DNA of 64,000 nucleotides from Tautonia sociabilis (GCF_003977685.1 NZ_RYZH01000011.1:62001-126000), one strand, 5' to 3'. Positions 18,415 through 27,773 are shown, counted from the first letter of the stretch. Numbers and translations: made by a program. The notes: generated by a model not told the origin, from the letters alone.

Positions 18415-19896
18415 CTATCGGGGGGTGTCCGGGGCGCTGTCAAGCATGAATTGGCCAGACTCTCCCAACGCGGATCTCGGGCCTCCGGATCGAATCAGCC
18501 GGGCGAGGTACCAGGCGTCGCTGTCGGCCCGATCGGGCCAGAGGATGGCGGTCCCCGGGGTGGGGCTTCCGTCGAGGGGATCGGGGAAGGGATCGAGTTG
18601 GAAGTCGGGATGGGTGCTCAGGAAGCGATCGATCTGGGCGACCGTCTCGGATCGCGCCAGTGACGGCACCGCGTAGATCAGGACGCCCGAGGGCCGGACG
18701 CCCCGGGCCGCCACGTCGAGGAGCCGGGCCTGCTCCTCGACCCGTCGGTCCAGCGCGGTGCGATCGACGAACCAGCGAGAGGCGGGCTCGCGGCGCCACA
18801 GGCCGATTCCGGAGCCAGGAGGCTCAAGCAGGACGCCGTGATAGGATGAGGGCTTGCCGACGACCCGGTGACCGTCCCATCCCCGGGTCGAGACATTGGT
18901 GTGAGGCCCCTTCCGGGCCATCCGGGCGGTGCGGATGCGGTCGCGATCCTCGAGCTCGCCGACGACCAGGGTTCCCTTCCCGCGCATGCGGTCGGCCAGC
19001 AGGAGGGCGGTTGCCCCCCGGGCGTGGCCGGCGTACCACCAGCGCTCTCCGGGCTCGGCGTCGCAGGCGGCGACGACCGCGAGGGAGCCGAGGTCCTGGG
19101 CGACGAGGTCGCCCCGGCGGAACGGCTCGATCCCCTGGAGAACGGTCGAGGGGGGGACGGAGGCGGCGTCCGGGAAGCTCGGGTGGATGCTTACCGGGAG
19201 CCCCTGCCGCTGGAGTTCGGCCCACAGCTCGGCGGGCCGTCCTCGGGAGACGCGAAGCCAGGGGAGGGGAGGCCTCTGGAGCGTGTGCAGTAGGGCGACG
19301 AGACGATGCTTCAGGGCCTCCTCGCCGGGGGGTTCGAGCAGCTCGTCGCGAAGCCAACGGGGGAAGAGGGTCCAGGGCTCGGTGGTGGCTCGGGGCCGTT
19401 CGACCAGCCGGCGGAAGGCCTCGGCTCGCCGGGCCCAGTTCGGGGCGCCCCCGATGGGCTGGAGGCACCGGGGGTCGACGCCGACAGCGCGGGCCCAGAG
19501 GCGGCAGGGCTCAGGCACGTCGGTGCGGTCGAGCAGGACCGCGATCAGGAGCCGGGCCTCGATCGGGCCCAGCCGGAGCGGGTCGATCCAGCCCCACCAG
19601 CGGAAGAGGGCGTCGATGGACCGGGAAACGAACAGGCGATCGGCGATCGAGACGCCCCGGAGCTTGCGGAGGGCGTCGGAGACAACCGGCTCGGGGCGAC
19701 GTCCCCGGCCGAAGGCGGCCTGGAGGGCGGCCGAGGCGACCTCGGCGGTGGCCCGGGCCAGCTCGGCGGGGGGGGCCACGTGGTCCAGGATGGGCCCGGA
19801 CTCCTCTTCCCGGGGAGCGTCTCCCGGGGAGGGGCGTCGGGCCGGAAGGGAGGAGGGAGCGGCGGGGCGTCGCAGGTTCGGGCGGGGGCGCCTCAT
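18415..19896 (-). CDS. RsmB/Nop2-like RNA methyltransferase homologue lacking catalytic cysteines
   Basis: A 493-residue protein built like a 16S rRNA m5C methyltransferase: an N-terminal helical part (about 40-175), a linker with [10 protein letters not shown] where RsmB has PxWL, and a C-terminal Rossmann-like domain (about 250-490). The functional motifs are altered. The SAM loop, normally CAAPGGKT, reads [11 protein letters not shown] (about 278-288). Motif IV, normally APCSG, reads PPGSG (359-363). Motif VI, normally STCS, reads AVPS (409-412). Both cysteines needed for m5C transfer are therefore absent and a bound cofactor is doubtful. The start ATG overlaps the stop of the upstream radical SAM gene (ATGA), indicating coupling. 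The frame remains intact, so this is a maintained gene, not debris. Confidence 0.8.
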   Translation of the reverse strand: MRRPRPNLRRPAAPSSLPARRPSPGDAPREEESGPILDHVAPPAELARATAEVASAALQAAFGRGRRPEPVVSDALRKLRGVSIADRLFVSRSIDALFRWWGWIDPLRLGPIEARLLIAVLLDRTDVPEPCRLWARAVGVDPRCLQPIGGAPNWARRAEAFRRLVERPRATTEPWTLFPRWLRDELLEPPGEEALKHRLVALLHTLQRPPLPWLRVSRGRPAELWAELQRQGLPVSIHPSFPDAASVPPSTVLQGIEPFRRGDLVAQDLGSLAVVAACDAEPGERWWYAGHARGATALLLADRMRGKGTLVVGELEDRDRIRTARMARKGPHTNVSTRGWDGHRVVGKPSSYHGVLLEPPGSGIGLWRREPASRWFVDRTALDRRVEEQARLLDVAARGVRPSGVLIYAVPSLARSETVAQIDRFLSTHPDFQLDPFPDPLDGSPTPGTAILWPDRADSDAWYLARLIRSGGPRSALGESGQFMLDSAPDTPR

Positions 19897-22025
19897 CGCT
19901 TCCGCCTCCGGGCGCCGGATCGGCCGGGGCGGTAGCCGGAGGAGGCGGGTCGGCCGCTCCCGGAACGACGGACTCCGGGAGTCTCCGTATTGGAAACCGT
20001 GTCGATCTGATGCACGTAGCGGCCCTCGGCGATCGCCCGGTTGGCCCGCTCCATCCGGGCCCGAAGGGCGGCCTTGGGGGGCTGGGCGGGGATGAGGCAG
20101 TCGCAGCCCGAGCCGATCAGGTCCGATCGGCCGGCCTTCAGCAGCGCCTCGCGGACCTCGAAGTAGTTCTCGGGCTTGAAGAACTGAAGTAGGGCCCGCT
20201 GGAGCTTGCGGTCGCGCAAATGGCGGGCGACAACAACCTCCTCGCCGGTGAACGGGTCGAGCCCGGTGTAGTACATGCAGGTGGCGACGTCGAACGGCGC
20301 GGGGATGAAGTCCTGGACCTGGTCGGGCTTGTAGCCGTTGCGTTTGAGGAACAGGGCCAGGTGGATCATCGCGTTCAGGTCGCTGCCCGGGTGCGAGGCG
20401 ATGAAGTAGGGGACGGTGTACTGGCGCTTGCCGGCCCGATGGCTGGCGGCCTTGAAGGCGGCGTCGAAGGACTGGTAGTCGTTGATCTCGGGCTTCCTCA
20501 TCCGCTTGAGCACGTCCGGGTCGGTGTGTTCGGGAGCAACCTTCAGGTGGCCGCCGACGTGGTGCGCGGCCAGCTCCTGGAGGTACTCGGGCGACTTCTG
20601 GGCCAGGTCCATCCGGACCCCCGAGGCGACGTGCAGCTTGCGGATCCCAGGAACCTCCCGGCCCTGCCTCATCAGCTCGATAAGCGGGCCGTGGTCGGTG
20701 CTCAGCAGCTTGCAGATCTTCGGGTGGACGCACGACTGTCGCTTGCAGACCGCTTCGACCTCGGGCTTCGAGCAGGTCATCTGGTACATGTTGGCGGTCG
20801 GACCGCCGATGTCGGAGACGATCCCCTTGAAGCTGGGATCCTGGCCGAGTCGTCGGAGTTCCGTCAGGACGGACTCCTTCGACCGGGACTGGATGATCCG
20901 ACCCTGGTGGGCGGTGATCGAGCAGAAGGTGCAGCCGCCGAAGCAGCCGCGCATGATCGTCACGGAGTCCTTGATGGCCTCGAAGGCGGGGATCGGCTCG
21001 TCGCCGTACATCGGATGCGGCCGACGGGTGTAGGGGAGGCCGTAGATGCGGTCCATGTCGGCCTGGGTGATGGGCAGGGCCGGCGGGTTGCAGACGACGG
21101 CCTGGCGGTCGTGATACTGGACCAGCCGGCGGGCGTTGAGCGGGTTCGTCTCCTGGTGGATGATCCGGGTGGCCCTGGCGAAGGCCAGGGGATCGGTCTT
21201 CACCTCCTCGAAGGAGGGGAGGACCAGGGCGTCTCTCGGAGGTTCCTCCCTGGCGCCGAGGGCGAAGGCGACCCCTCTCATGTCGCGGAGGGCCTTCACG
21301 TCCTCGCCGGCGAAGAGGCGGCGGGCGATCTCCAGGATGGGCTGCTCTCCCATCCCGAAGACGACGAGGTCGGCCTTGGAGTCGAGTAGGATGGAGCGCT
21401 TGACCGTGTCGCTCCAGTAGTCGTAATGGGCGAGCCGGCGGAGGGACGCCTCGACGCCCCCGGCGATCACCGGCACGCCGGGGAACGCCTCCCGGGCCCG
21501 CTGGCAGTAGGGCAGGGTGGCGCGGTCGGGACGCAGGCCGATGCGGCCGCCGGGGCTGTAGGCGTCGTCGTTGCGGACCTTCTTGTTGGCCGTGTAGTGG
21601 TTGATCATGCTGTCCATGTTCCCCGCGCTAATGGCGAAGAACAGGCGGGGACGGCCGAAGGTCCGCCACGGCTCGGCGCTCCTCCAGTCCGGCTGGGCGA
21701 GCACGCCGACCCGGAAGCCGGCCGCCTCGAGCACCCGGGGGAGGATGCCGTTGGCGAACGACGGGTGGTCGACGTAGGCATCCCCCGAGACGAAGACGAC
21801 GTCGACCGCATCCCAGCCCCTCGCCTCCATCTCTTCCCGGGAGGCCGGCAGCGGGGGGAGGGGCGTCGGCCCGAGGTCGTCGAGCACCGGCAGTTGTGTC
21901 GGGGCCCGGTTCGGCTCATTGCGGCCGGGGGGAGCCCACTTCAGGTCGACGAGGTCCATGGGAGGGGGTCGATTTCGCGTCGGGAGTGCGGAGGGGCGTT
22001 CGTCGTTCGGCGTCGGACTCCACAT
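19893..22025 (-). CDS. YgiQ-family radical SAM protein (UPF0313)
   Basis: Iron-sulphur protein expected to cleave S-adenosylmethionine; the substrate of the family is unknown. The N-terminal block has [33 protein letters not shown] and [20 protein letters not shown], all YgiQ hallmarks. The radical SAM cluster motif is [16 protein letters not shown]. The C-terminal part carries [15 protein letters not shown] and a basic tail. The start at 22025 ([12 protein letters not shown]) is one choice; 21959 (MDLVDLKW) is equally possible and the frame is open to 22169. No ribosome site decides between them. The downstream RsmB-like gene overlaps by 4 bases. Confidence 0.88.
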   Translation of the reverse strand: MWSPTPNDERPSALPTRNRPPPMDLVDLKWAPPGRNEPNRAPTQLPVLDDLGPTPLPPLPASREEMEARGWDAVDVVFVSGDAYVDHPSFANGILPRVLEAAGFRVGVLAQPDWRSAEPWRTFGRPRLFFAISAGNMDSMINHYTANKKVRNDDAYSPGGRIGLRPDRATLPYCQRAREAFPGVPVIAGGVEASLRRLAHYDYWSDTVKRSILLDSKADLVVFGMGEQPILEIARRLFAGEDVKALRDMRGVAFALGAREEPPRDALVLPSFEEVKTDPLAFARATRIIHQETNPLNARRLVQYHDRQAVVCNPPALPITQADMDRIYGLPYTRRPHPMYGDEPIPAFEAIKDSVTIMRGCFGGCTFCSITAHQGRIIQSRSKESVLTELRRLGQDPSFKGIVSDIGGPTANMYQMTCSKPEVEAVCKRQSCVHPKICKLLSTDHGPLIELMRQGREVPGIRKLHVASGVRMDLAQKSPEYLQELAAHHVGGHLKVAPEHTDPDVLKRMRKPEINDYQSFDAAFKAASHRAGKRQYTVPYFIASHPGSDLNAMIHLALFLKRNGYKPDQVQDFIPAPFDVATCMYYTGLDPFTGEEVVVARHLRDRKLQRALLQFFKPENYFEVREALLKAGRSDLIGSGCDCLIPAQPPKAALRARMERANRAIAEGRYVHQIDTVSNTETPGVRRSGSGRPASSGYRPGRSGARRRKR

Positions 22026-22967
22026 TGTACGACGCCCGCCCCCCCCGGTTCGAGGCCGATCCCGGCCGGTCGCGATCGGAATCGGGGCGAGCGGGGAGCC
22101 GAGCGCCTCCTCGATCCGTCCCGGAGCGTCGGTGCGCCGGACGGTGCGCTCCGGCGAGTTTGGCAGCAATTGACGTTACGTTTTTTTGTACAAGAGGTTG
22201 CGGCGATCGCGTCGGTCCGGAATGGGTTCGCTCCGCGCCGGAGGGGTGTCTCCTCGCTCGCCAGCGGACGACCGACGCGATCGATCCCGATTCGGCAGGG
22301 GACGCACGCGAGGATCGCTCCGGTGCGCGGATCGGTGCGCCTCGGCACGATGAAGGGGCAACGGCGTAATTTGATTTTTGGCAAGAGGTTGAGGCGATCT
22401 CAGTCCGGCAAAATGGCTTCGTTTCGTCAACTGGGCCTCCGCGATCGAAGACCGCTCCGGGGAGTCGCGAGCGGAACGAAACGGGTCCCGGATCACGATT
22501 GGATGGATTCGATTGCCAAAGACCAAAGACCGGGGAGATCAGGAGGCCGACCGCCGGGAGGAGTCGAGTGGACGGGCTCCGGTCATCGGGTGAGTCGCGG
22601 ACGATCGACCGAGGGCGAGGGGGGCGTTGGGGTCAGAGCGATCCCGGAGAAGGGGCCTCTCGTCCCTGGGGTCGATACGATCTCGGACGCCCTGATGGTC
22701 GTTCGTCAGTCTTCCGTCGAGTCCGGTTTCCCACCATCATCATCGGGCCAGAGGGGGGCGGCCGCTGACTTCAGATCATCCGACCGTGTTCCGGATGGTT
22801 CCTCTGAGGGGACACCGCTGAACCTTGTCGGGACCGCCTGCGGCCTCGCTCACTGTCAGACCGGAGTCAAACACCCAACCCCATGCTCGATGATGAGCCG
22901 ATTGGAACGCGGCCCTCATCCACACGCATTGATTCCAGGGGTCGCGGACCCTGACTACTCGGGTGGT
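22026..22967. other. Gene-poor region with degenerate repeats
   Basis: About 900 bases without a gene I can support. Open frames here on both strands have no recognisable domains and unnatural composition. The stretch contains two related segments near 22183 and 22374, listed separately, and short AT-rich runs including seven T residues at about 22182. Beyond 22430 I see only GC-rich, unstructured sequence. Confidence 0.5.
22183..22422. repeat. Two copies of a degenerate dispersed repeat
   Basis: Segments at about 22183-22230 and 22374-22422 share CAAGAGGTTG, GGCGATC, GTCCGG and TGG-TTCG in the same order and spacing, 191 bases apart in direct orientation. Both have an AT-rich lead (T-run or TTTGATTTTTGG) and are preceded about 55 bases upstream by TCGGTGCGCC. 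They resemble remnants of an interspersed family rather than genes. Confidence 0.5.
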
Positions 22968-23510
22968 TCAAATCGGTCCGCTCCGCACCTTGGTTGGCGG
23001 CGTGAAACGCGACGGGGGCCCCAGTGTCGGGATGGGTCGACGCGATTTGCCGTTACGGGAGGGGGCTGCTGCGGCCTCGATGCTCAGGTCGCGCTCGACT
23101 TCGTACCGCCTCAGCGCAGACAGAGACCGCAGTCCAAGTTCGATGAGCTCCGGACGGTGTGCTTGGACTCGCTCCGTCCGACTTGCTCCATGGTCCTTCT
23201 GCTCAATCTCCTCAGCTAAGCGATCGTAACGCCCGGAATCCAGTCGAAAGTCCTCTTGGAGGTCCTTAGCGATGGCGACCCTGTCGTCCTCCGCTCGCTG
23301 ACGGAGTTCATCAGACGACGCGCGAATCTCAGCAACAAACTGCCCCCGTACCCTGTGTGCCTCCCGTCCAGGTCTCTTCACAACGACCTCCGCCGCCAAC
23401 CAACTCAGGATGGCGATGCCGACGATCGCTAACATCAGATGCCGCACCTTGAACCGCGTTTTGGGCGAGTGCAGAGCAGGGCCTCGAGAGCATGAGCCGA
23501 TACCCAACAC
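22968..23510 (-). CDS. Small membrane-anchored coiled-coil protein, unknown function
   Basis: A product of about 180 residues, not recognised as a named family. A basic stretch (KTRFKVRHL) precedes one membrane helix (LAIVGIAILSWLAAEVVV), an arrangement common in planctomycete membrane proteins. A long charged helix with heptad-like spacing follows (RGQFVAEIRASSDELRQRAE and RYDRLAEEIEQKDHG). It is likely a single-pass protein with a coiled coil outside the membrane. The start is uncertain: GTG at 23510 or TTG at 23507, with GGAG 4 or 7 bases upstream. The next gene upstream is the transposase remnant. Confidence 0.5.
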   Translation of the reverse strand: MLGIGSCSRGPALHSPKTRFKVRHLMLAIVGIAILSWLAAEVVVKRPGREAHRVRGQFVAEIRASSDELRQRAEDDRVAIAKDLQEDFRLDSGRYDRLAEEIEQKDHGASRTERVQAHRPELIELGLRSLSALRRYEVERDLSIEAAAAPSRNGKSRRPIPTLGPPSRFTPPTKVRSGPI

Positions 23511-23546
23511 CCCACTCCAGGGGTTGAGGCTACCTTTGGTAGAGTG

Positions 23547-23590
23547 GCCCGGACAACGTGTTGTCCGGGCGGCGAAGCCGCAAGAGGCGT
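23547..23590 (+). repeat. REP-like element, copy 1
   Basis: Stem CCCGGACAAC / GTTGTCCGGG with a 2-base centre (GT), followed by a second small hairpin CGGC-GAA-GCCG and AGAGGC. It lies just past the 3' end of the transposase pseudogene. Copy 2 beyond the 5' end is the same element in inverted orientation, with compensating base changes in the second hairpin. Confidence 0.75.
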
Positions 23591-24101
23591 CAATCGAGCC
23601 AGCCGACCGGCACGCCGACGCTCCGCCCTTGCTCGTCGTATCGCGCCGAACTCCATGGCCAGTCGCACGGATGGGCGACCAGGCCGGCACGCACCGGGTT
23701 CTGGTGCAAGTAGGTAAGCTTTTCCTCGAACTTACCCTCCGAGTCGAGGTTGAAGCCATAGAAACGGGGTTGCCAGATCGGCTCCGACAGGACGAAGGTC
23801 CGGGCGTATGCCGTCATCCCTTCGCGCAGGAATCGCTTGATCTGCACGGAACTGCGTTGCTTCCACTGCGTCACGAAGTGGGAAAGCTGGTCGTCCTCCG
23901 GGAACCAAAGGATCGCGTGCCCGTGGTCGGGCTGACGACGAAGCCGACGCAGCGGCCGTCCTGCAATGACAGCTGCGAGGAAAGGACCCCGAGGACGATC
24001 CGCTTGGGCCGGTCGTGGTCGAGAAACCGACGGCGTCGATCGCACGAGAAGGTCACGAAATGGGCGTGCCTGTCTCGATCGTAGATACGCCTGGAGGCCA
24101 T
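23590..24101 (-). pseudogene. REP-associated tyrosine transposase (RAYT), frameshifted
   Basis: Y1/HUH single-strand transposase relative. The N-terminal part reads [20 protein letters not shown] and reaches GFVV. The remainder continues in another frame from [19 protein letters not shown] through WQPRFYGFNLDSEGKFEEKL and YLHQNPVRAGLVAHP. The HUH histidines (HGH), the tyrosine-bearing region and the typical NPV-GLV block are all recognisable. The break is at about 23933, where a single missing base turns the expected Val-Val-Met-Pro-Asp-His into a shift. With one base restored, the product would be about 170 residues, normal for a RAYT. Inverted REP-like elements flank it on both sides. The shift could be a sequencing error, but as read the gene is broken. 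Confidence 0.82.
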
Positions 24102-24129
24102 GGGATGAGCCTACGATTGGGTCGCTCGG

Positions 24130-24179
24130 ACCTCAAGCCTCTCGTCGCTTCGCGACCCGGACAACGAGTTGTCCGGGCC
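24130..24179 (-). repeat. REP-like element, copy 2 (inverted)
   Basis: Read on the minus strand this matches copy 1 over about 45 bases: TGGCCCGGACAAC, a 2-base centre (TC), GTTGTCCGGG, then TCGC-GAA-GCGA and AGAGGC. The second hairpin differs from copy 1 at two positions on each arm, yet pairing is kept. This is covariation that argues for a selected folded structure, as expected for RAYT substrates. Confidence 0.75.
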
Positions 24180-24211
24180 ACCCGATGGATGAAGACCATG
24201 ACGGGAGCCCC

Positions 24212-24239
24212 TGACAGTTGCGGTATACCGATACTGTCA
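24212..24239. promoter_or_regulatory. 28-bp dyad-symmetric element
   Basis: TGACAGT and ACTGTCA form outer arms and CGGTATACCG a fully palindromic centre; only two base pairs of the 28-bp dyad (TG opposite AT) do not match. It lies between the transposase remnant and the end of the glycosyltransferase gene, about 95 bases past the latter's stop. It could be a dimeric regulator's operator, a terminator without loop, or a recombination site; nothing decides. Confidence 0.45.
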
Positions 24240-24334
24240 CACTTCTTCGATCATCCGACAAGAACCACGGAGGTCGATCCCGCCCGCCGATAAGAGTGGA
24301 GGGGGCATCTCGGATCACACCTGAAGGCGAATCG

Positions 24335-25387
24335 TTAAGCTGGCCCGGAAGTGGGTACGGAGTCCGCCTGCCCAGGCTGGTCGGGATGGCGGAAGCGGCG
24401 GGAGGCCCAGCGGGGGGCGAGGGAGAGGGCGGTCATCTGGGCCGCGAGGCGGGGGTCGCGGGCAAGGAGGAGGAGCAGAGCGGGGGAGAGGGAAAGGGAG
24501 CGGCGGAGGCAGCGGAGGGCGAGGGGGGCGTCGCCGGCGTGGAGGGCGTCGAGGGAGCGGTTGAGGAAGGCGCGGCCGAGCAGGCGGTGGGCGAGGCGGC
24601 GGGAGCGGGAAGGGTGGGGGAGGGAGGGACGGTCGAGGGTGTGGATCTGGTCGAGGAGGAGGGCAAGCTCGTCGAGGTCGGCGGAGCCGCGCTTGAAGCG
24701 GTGGGTTTCGCTGTCGGGGTGCCAGCGGACGGCGACGCTGGGGAGGGGAAGCCAGCAGACGGGCCAGCGGCGGGCGAGGCGGAGCCAGCATTCCCAGTCG
24801 ACGGCATAGCGGTAGGATGGGTCGAAGCCGCCGATGGAGGCGAGCGCCTCCGCGCGGAGGGTGACGGCGGAGCAGCGCACGGGATTGCGGTGGGCCAGCT
24901 CGGCCACGAACGCGGGGGGCGGGAAGAGACGTTCGGCCGGGCCGAGGTCGGGGCGCTCGATGACGGTGGGGGGGATAGGGCGGTCGGCGGCATCGATGAC
25001 CTCGACGGCACTGATCGCCATGCCGAGGCCGGGGAGGCGGGCGAAGGCGTCAACGTGGGCGGCGAGGTGGCCGGGCAGGAGGATATCGTCCTGGTGGACG
25101 ATGGCGAGCAAGGGCGTCCGCGCGAGGGCGGCGCAGCGGTTCCAGTTGCCGGCGAGGCCGAGGCGCTCGGGGTTGATTTCGATCCGGGCTCGGTCGCCAG
25201 CGAGGGAGCGAACGAGGGAGACCGTCTCGTCGTCGGAGCGGTCGTCGCAGACGAGGAGATCGAAGGGGACGCCCTCCTGGGCGAGGATCCCCCGGAGCGC
25301 GTCGGCCAGGTGTCGGGCGCCGTTGTAGGTGGGGAGGGCGACGGTGACGGGAGGCGTCGAAGTCGTCGTTGGGAGGGGCGTCGGCAT
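24335..25387 (-). CDS. Family 2 glycosyltransferase
   Basis: GT-A fold enzyme expected to transfer a sugar from a nucleotide donor to a saccharide or lipid at the inner membrane face. In 350 residues the N-terminal domain has VALPTYNGARHLADALRGIL, LLVCDDRSDDETV, the metal-binding region IVHQDDILLPGHLAAH with the Asp-Asp pair, and FDPSYRYAVDWECWLRLARR, where ED/DW-type catalytic residues normally lie. No membrane segment precedes it. The ATG at MPTPLPTTTSTPPVTV is favoured; 25456 is an alternative. Acceptor and donor are unknown, and it stands alone between repeats. Confidence 0.85.
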   Translation of the reverse strand: MPTPLPTTTSTPPVTVALPTYNGARHLADALRGILAQEGVPFDLLVCDDRSDDETVSLVRSLAGDRARIEINPERLGLAGNWNRCAALARTPLLAIVHQDDILLPGHLAAHVDAFARLPGLGMAISAVEVIDAADRPIPPTVIERPDLGPAERLFPPPAFVAELAHRNPVRCSAVTLRAEALASIGGFDPSYRYAVDWECWLRLARRWPVCWLPLPSVAVRWHPDSETHRFKRGSADLDELALLLDQIHTLDRPSLPHPSRSRRLAHRLLGRAFLNRSLDALHAGDAPLALRCLRRSLSLSPALLLLLARDPRLAAQMTALSLAPRWASRRFRHPDQPGQADSVPTSGPA

Positions 25388-25977
25388 TTCGGGCCGGATC
25401 TCGCAATGGGAGGAAAGGGAACGGCGTTCGATCGAGAAGAGAAGACCGTCGCTCATGGGATGACCGGGGAGGGTCGCATTCAGCGGACCTGGACGTGGAC
25501 CGCTCCGACTCGGACGGGAGGACTCCTGCTCTCGGCACAACAGATCAGAGAACAGAGGGTGAAGTCACGCAGATCAGAGAACAGAGGGTGAAGTCACGCG
25601 GATCAGAGAACAGAGGGTGAAGTCAGGCAGATCAGAGAACAGAGGGTGAAGTCACGGAGAGAGCCTGAAGGATTGGCAAGAGCGTGAAGTCACGGCAAGA
25701 GCGTGAAGTCAGGGCGATTGATTCGATTGTCTGAAAGATGGGATCAATCGTTCACGGGCGTAAGGGTTCGGATGATGGCACTCCCGAACACGAGACGATG
25801 GAATGTCACGATCGATCGGGGGGCATCCTGGAGGTTGGGGATCGTCGATCGGTCGGGGAGGGGGGGATCGATCCCTGGGACAAGAGGCGCTCGATGTGGG
25901 GGGGACACGACCGCGGTCCTTCCGGCGGATGATGATGGGGCGGGGAGGAGGCTCCCGCGGAGCGGGCCCGCGGGCGG
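25388..25977. other. Intergenic region with tandem repeats
   Basis: No gene supported. The first 150 bases are the region upstream of the glycosyltransferase and may hold its promoter. 25541-25713 is the tandem array listed separately. The rest, to the DUF971 gene end, has no evident signal. Confidence 0.5.
25541..25713. repeat. 29-bp direct tandem repeat with degenerate tail
   Basis: Four head-to-tail copies of a 29-bp unit that begins CAGATCAGAGAACAGAG and ends GGTGAAGTCACG, at 25541, 25570, 25599 and 25628, differing by at most two bases each. After a diverged stretch, two 19-bp shorter units (GCAAGAGCGTGAAGTCACG type) share the GTGAAGTCA end. There are no unique spacers, so it is not a CRISPR array. 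29 is not a multiple of three, and the array is outside any supported gene. Confidence 0.85.
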
Positions 25978-26298
25978 TCAGGAGGAGGATCGCCCCTCGT
26001 GGAGGTCGGCCAGCCGACGGAGGTTCTCCCAGGTGTAGAGGCCGGAGGAGTGGCCGTCGTTCCAGGAGATGCGGACGGCATAGGAGCCGATCGGCTCCAG
26101 GGCCTCGATGCGGAGGTCGGGCCGGATGGTGGCGGGGTCGAGGATGCGCTGGCCGGTCCACTCGTCCTTGCAGGAGGCGCAGGGGCACTCGGAGCGGATG
26201 AAGCGGTAGGGGACCCTCGCGGGCCCGACGTCGTCCCAGGAGAGTTCGAGGGCCTGGTCGGCCTGGTGGGCTCGGATGTTGGTCGGGGGATCGGTCAT
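25978..26298 (-). CDS. DUF971 / GBBH-like N-terminal domain protein
   Basis: A 106-residue cytoplasmic protein consisting of one DUF971 domain, related to the N-terminal domain of gamma-butyrobetaine hydroxylase. Visible motifs are LELSWDDVGPARVPYRFIR, the cysteine pair with CPCASCKDEWTGQRIL, and ISWNDGHSSGLYTWENLRRL near the end. Stand-alone members are linked in the literature to iron-sulphur or metal handling, but the role is not settled. It is the third gene of a same-strand run, 32 bases after the DUF1501 gene, possibly co-transcribed. Confidence 0.87.
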   Translation of the reverse strand: MTDPPTNIRAHQADQALELSWDDVGPARVPYRFIRSECPCASCKDEWTGQRILDPATIRPDLRIEALEPIGSYAVRISWNDGHSSGLYTWENLRRLADLHEGRSSS

Positions 26299-26330
26299 CG
26301 GCGAGGACCCGGGGCGGAGCGGGGAAGGGA

Positions 26331-27713
26331 TCAGGAGAACAGCTCGGTGATCGGCCGGCCGGCGGCGATGGAGAGGGGGCGGTTGAGACGGTCGCGGACT
26401 TCCGTCTCGGGATCGAGGCCCAGCGCGTGGAAGATGGTGGCGGCGACGCGCTCGAGGGGAGCGGGGTCGGTGTCGGGATAGGCGCCGATGCGGTCGCTGG
26501 AGCCGTACACGGCGCCGCCGGTCGTGCCGCCGCCGGCGAAGAGGACTGTATAGCAGGAGGGCCAGTGGTTGCGGCCCTTGCCGTCGCGGTCGCCGATCTT
26601 GGGTCCTCGGCCGAACTCGCCCATCCAGACGATGAGCGTCTCGTCGAGGAGGCCTCGGGCGTCGAGATCCTGGATGAGGGTGGGGACGGTCTGGTCGGTG
26701 ATGGGGAGGAGGCGGTTTTTGAGGTCGTTGAAGTTGTCCTGGTGCGTGTCCCAGCCCTGGCTGCCCTGGCCGCCGATGGATCGGGAGAAGTAGACGGTGA
26801 CGAAGCGGACCCCGGCCTCGACGAGGCGGCGGGCGAGCAGGCAGCCCTGGCCGTAGGTGGTGCGGCCGTAGGAGTCTCGCAGGGCGTCGGGCTCCTCGCC
26901 GAGGTCGAACGCTCGCTTGACCCGGGGGGAGGCGAGCATCGAGAGGGCTCGGCCGTAGAAGTCGTCGATGCCTCGGGCGGTGGCGTCGTATTCGAGGAGT
27001 TCGGTCTGGCGGTCGATCAGCTCGAGCAGGCCTCGGCGGTCGTCGAGGCGGCCGAGGGGCATGGTGTCGGGCAGGTTCAGCTCGGGGAGGCGGAAGCCGG
27101 GGTCGTTCGGATCCTGGCCGATGAAGAAGGGATCATACGGCTTGCCGAGGAAGCTGGCGTGCTGGCCGGGGGTGACGCTGCCATCCCGGAGCACGTGCGG
27201 GTAGGAGACGAAGGACGGGATGGCGGGGTCGTCGCTGGGCCGGAGCTTCGCGACAACGGAGCCGTAGGCGGGGAACAGCTCGAGGGTGTCGCGCAACCGG
27301 ATGTCGTCGAGCGGGGGGGCGTGGCCGGTGAGGCTGTAGTAGGTGGCGGAGTTGTGGTTCTTCATCCGGTGGTGGACGGAGCGGACCTGGGCCACCTTGT
27401 CGAGCACGGCGGCGAAGCGGGGGAGGTGCTCGCTGACGGGAACGCCGGGCACGGCGGAGGGGATGGGGGAGAACTCGCCTCGGATGCCCTGGGGGGCGTC
27501 GGGCTTGAGGTCGAAGGTGTCGATGTGGCTGGGGCCGCCGAACTGGTGAAGGAAGATGACGTTGCGGGCGGGGGCCCGGCGAGGCTCGCCCCGGTCGGAG
27601 GCGCGGAGCACGTCGGGCAGGGTCAGGCCGGCCAGGCCCGCGGCGCCGACCCGGAGCAGGCTGCGGCGGGAGAGGCGGAGCGTCTCGAGGAAGTCGGGGC
27701 AACCGGAGGGCAT
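26331..27713 (-). CDS. DUF1501 domain-containing exported protein
   Basis: Planctomycete-typical protein of 460 residues in the sulfatase/alkaline-phosphatase-like superfamily. A Tat-like N-terminus (RLSRRSLLRVGAAGLAGLTLPDVL) precedes NVIFLHQFGGPSHIDTFDLKPDAP and later MGEFGRGPKIGDRDGKGRNHWPSC, conserved blocks of the family. The RRSLLR pair with a following hydrophobic stretch suggests export by the twin-arginine route. It lies 60 bases downstream of the DUF1549/DUF1553 gene, the usual pairing in planctomycetes. The biochemical function is unknown; polysaccharide degradation is often proposed. Confidence 0.92.
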   Translation of the reverse strand: MPSGCPDFLETLRLSRRSLLRVGAAGLAGLTLPDVLRASDRGEPRRAPARNVIFLHQFGGPSHIDTFDLKPDAPQGIRGEFSPIPSAVPGVPVSEHLPRFAAVLDKVAQVRSVHHRMKNHNSATYYSLTGHAPPLDDIRLRDTLELFPAYGSVVAKLRPSDDPAIPSFVSYPHVLRDGSVTPGQHASFLGKPYDPFFIGQDPNDPGFRLPELNLPDTMPLGRLDDRRGLLELIDRQTELLEYDATARGIDDFYGRALSMLASPRVKRAFDLGEEPDALRDSYGRTTYGQGCLLARRLVEAGVRFVTVYFSRSIGGQGSQGWDTHQDNFNDLKNRLLPITDQTVPTLIQDLDARGLLDETLIVWMGEFGRGPKIGDRDGKGRNHWPSCYTVLFAGGGTTGGAVYGSSDRIGAYPDTDPAPLERVAATIFHALGLDPETEVRDRLNRPLSIAAGRPITELFS

Positions 27714-27773
27714 GGGTCTGATCCCCGTTGGCGGGTCGTCCGGTGAGGTTGGGGGGGCCGGTCCGATGATCGG

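Noticed and set aside
19897..20733. N-terminal extension of the RsmB-like frame
   Set aside because: It overlaps the radical SAM gene on the same strand and is an arginine/proline-rich shadow. The coupled ATG at the ATGA overlap is preferred.
25541..25713. CRISPR array
   Set aside because: The repeats are directly adjacent with no spacers, and no cas gene is present.
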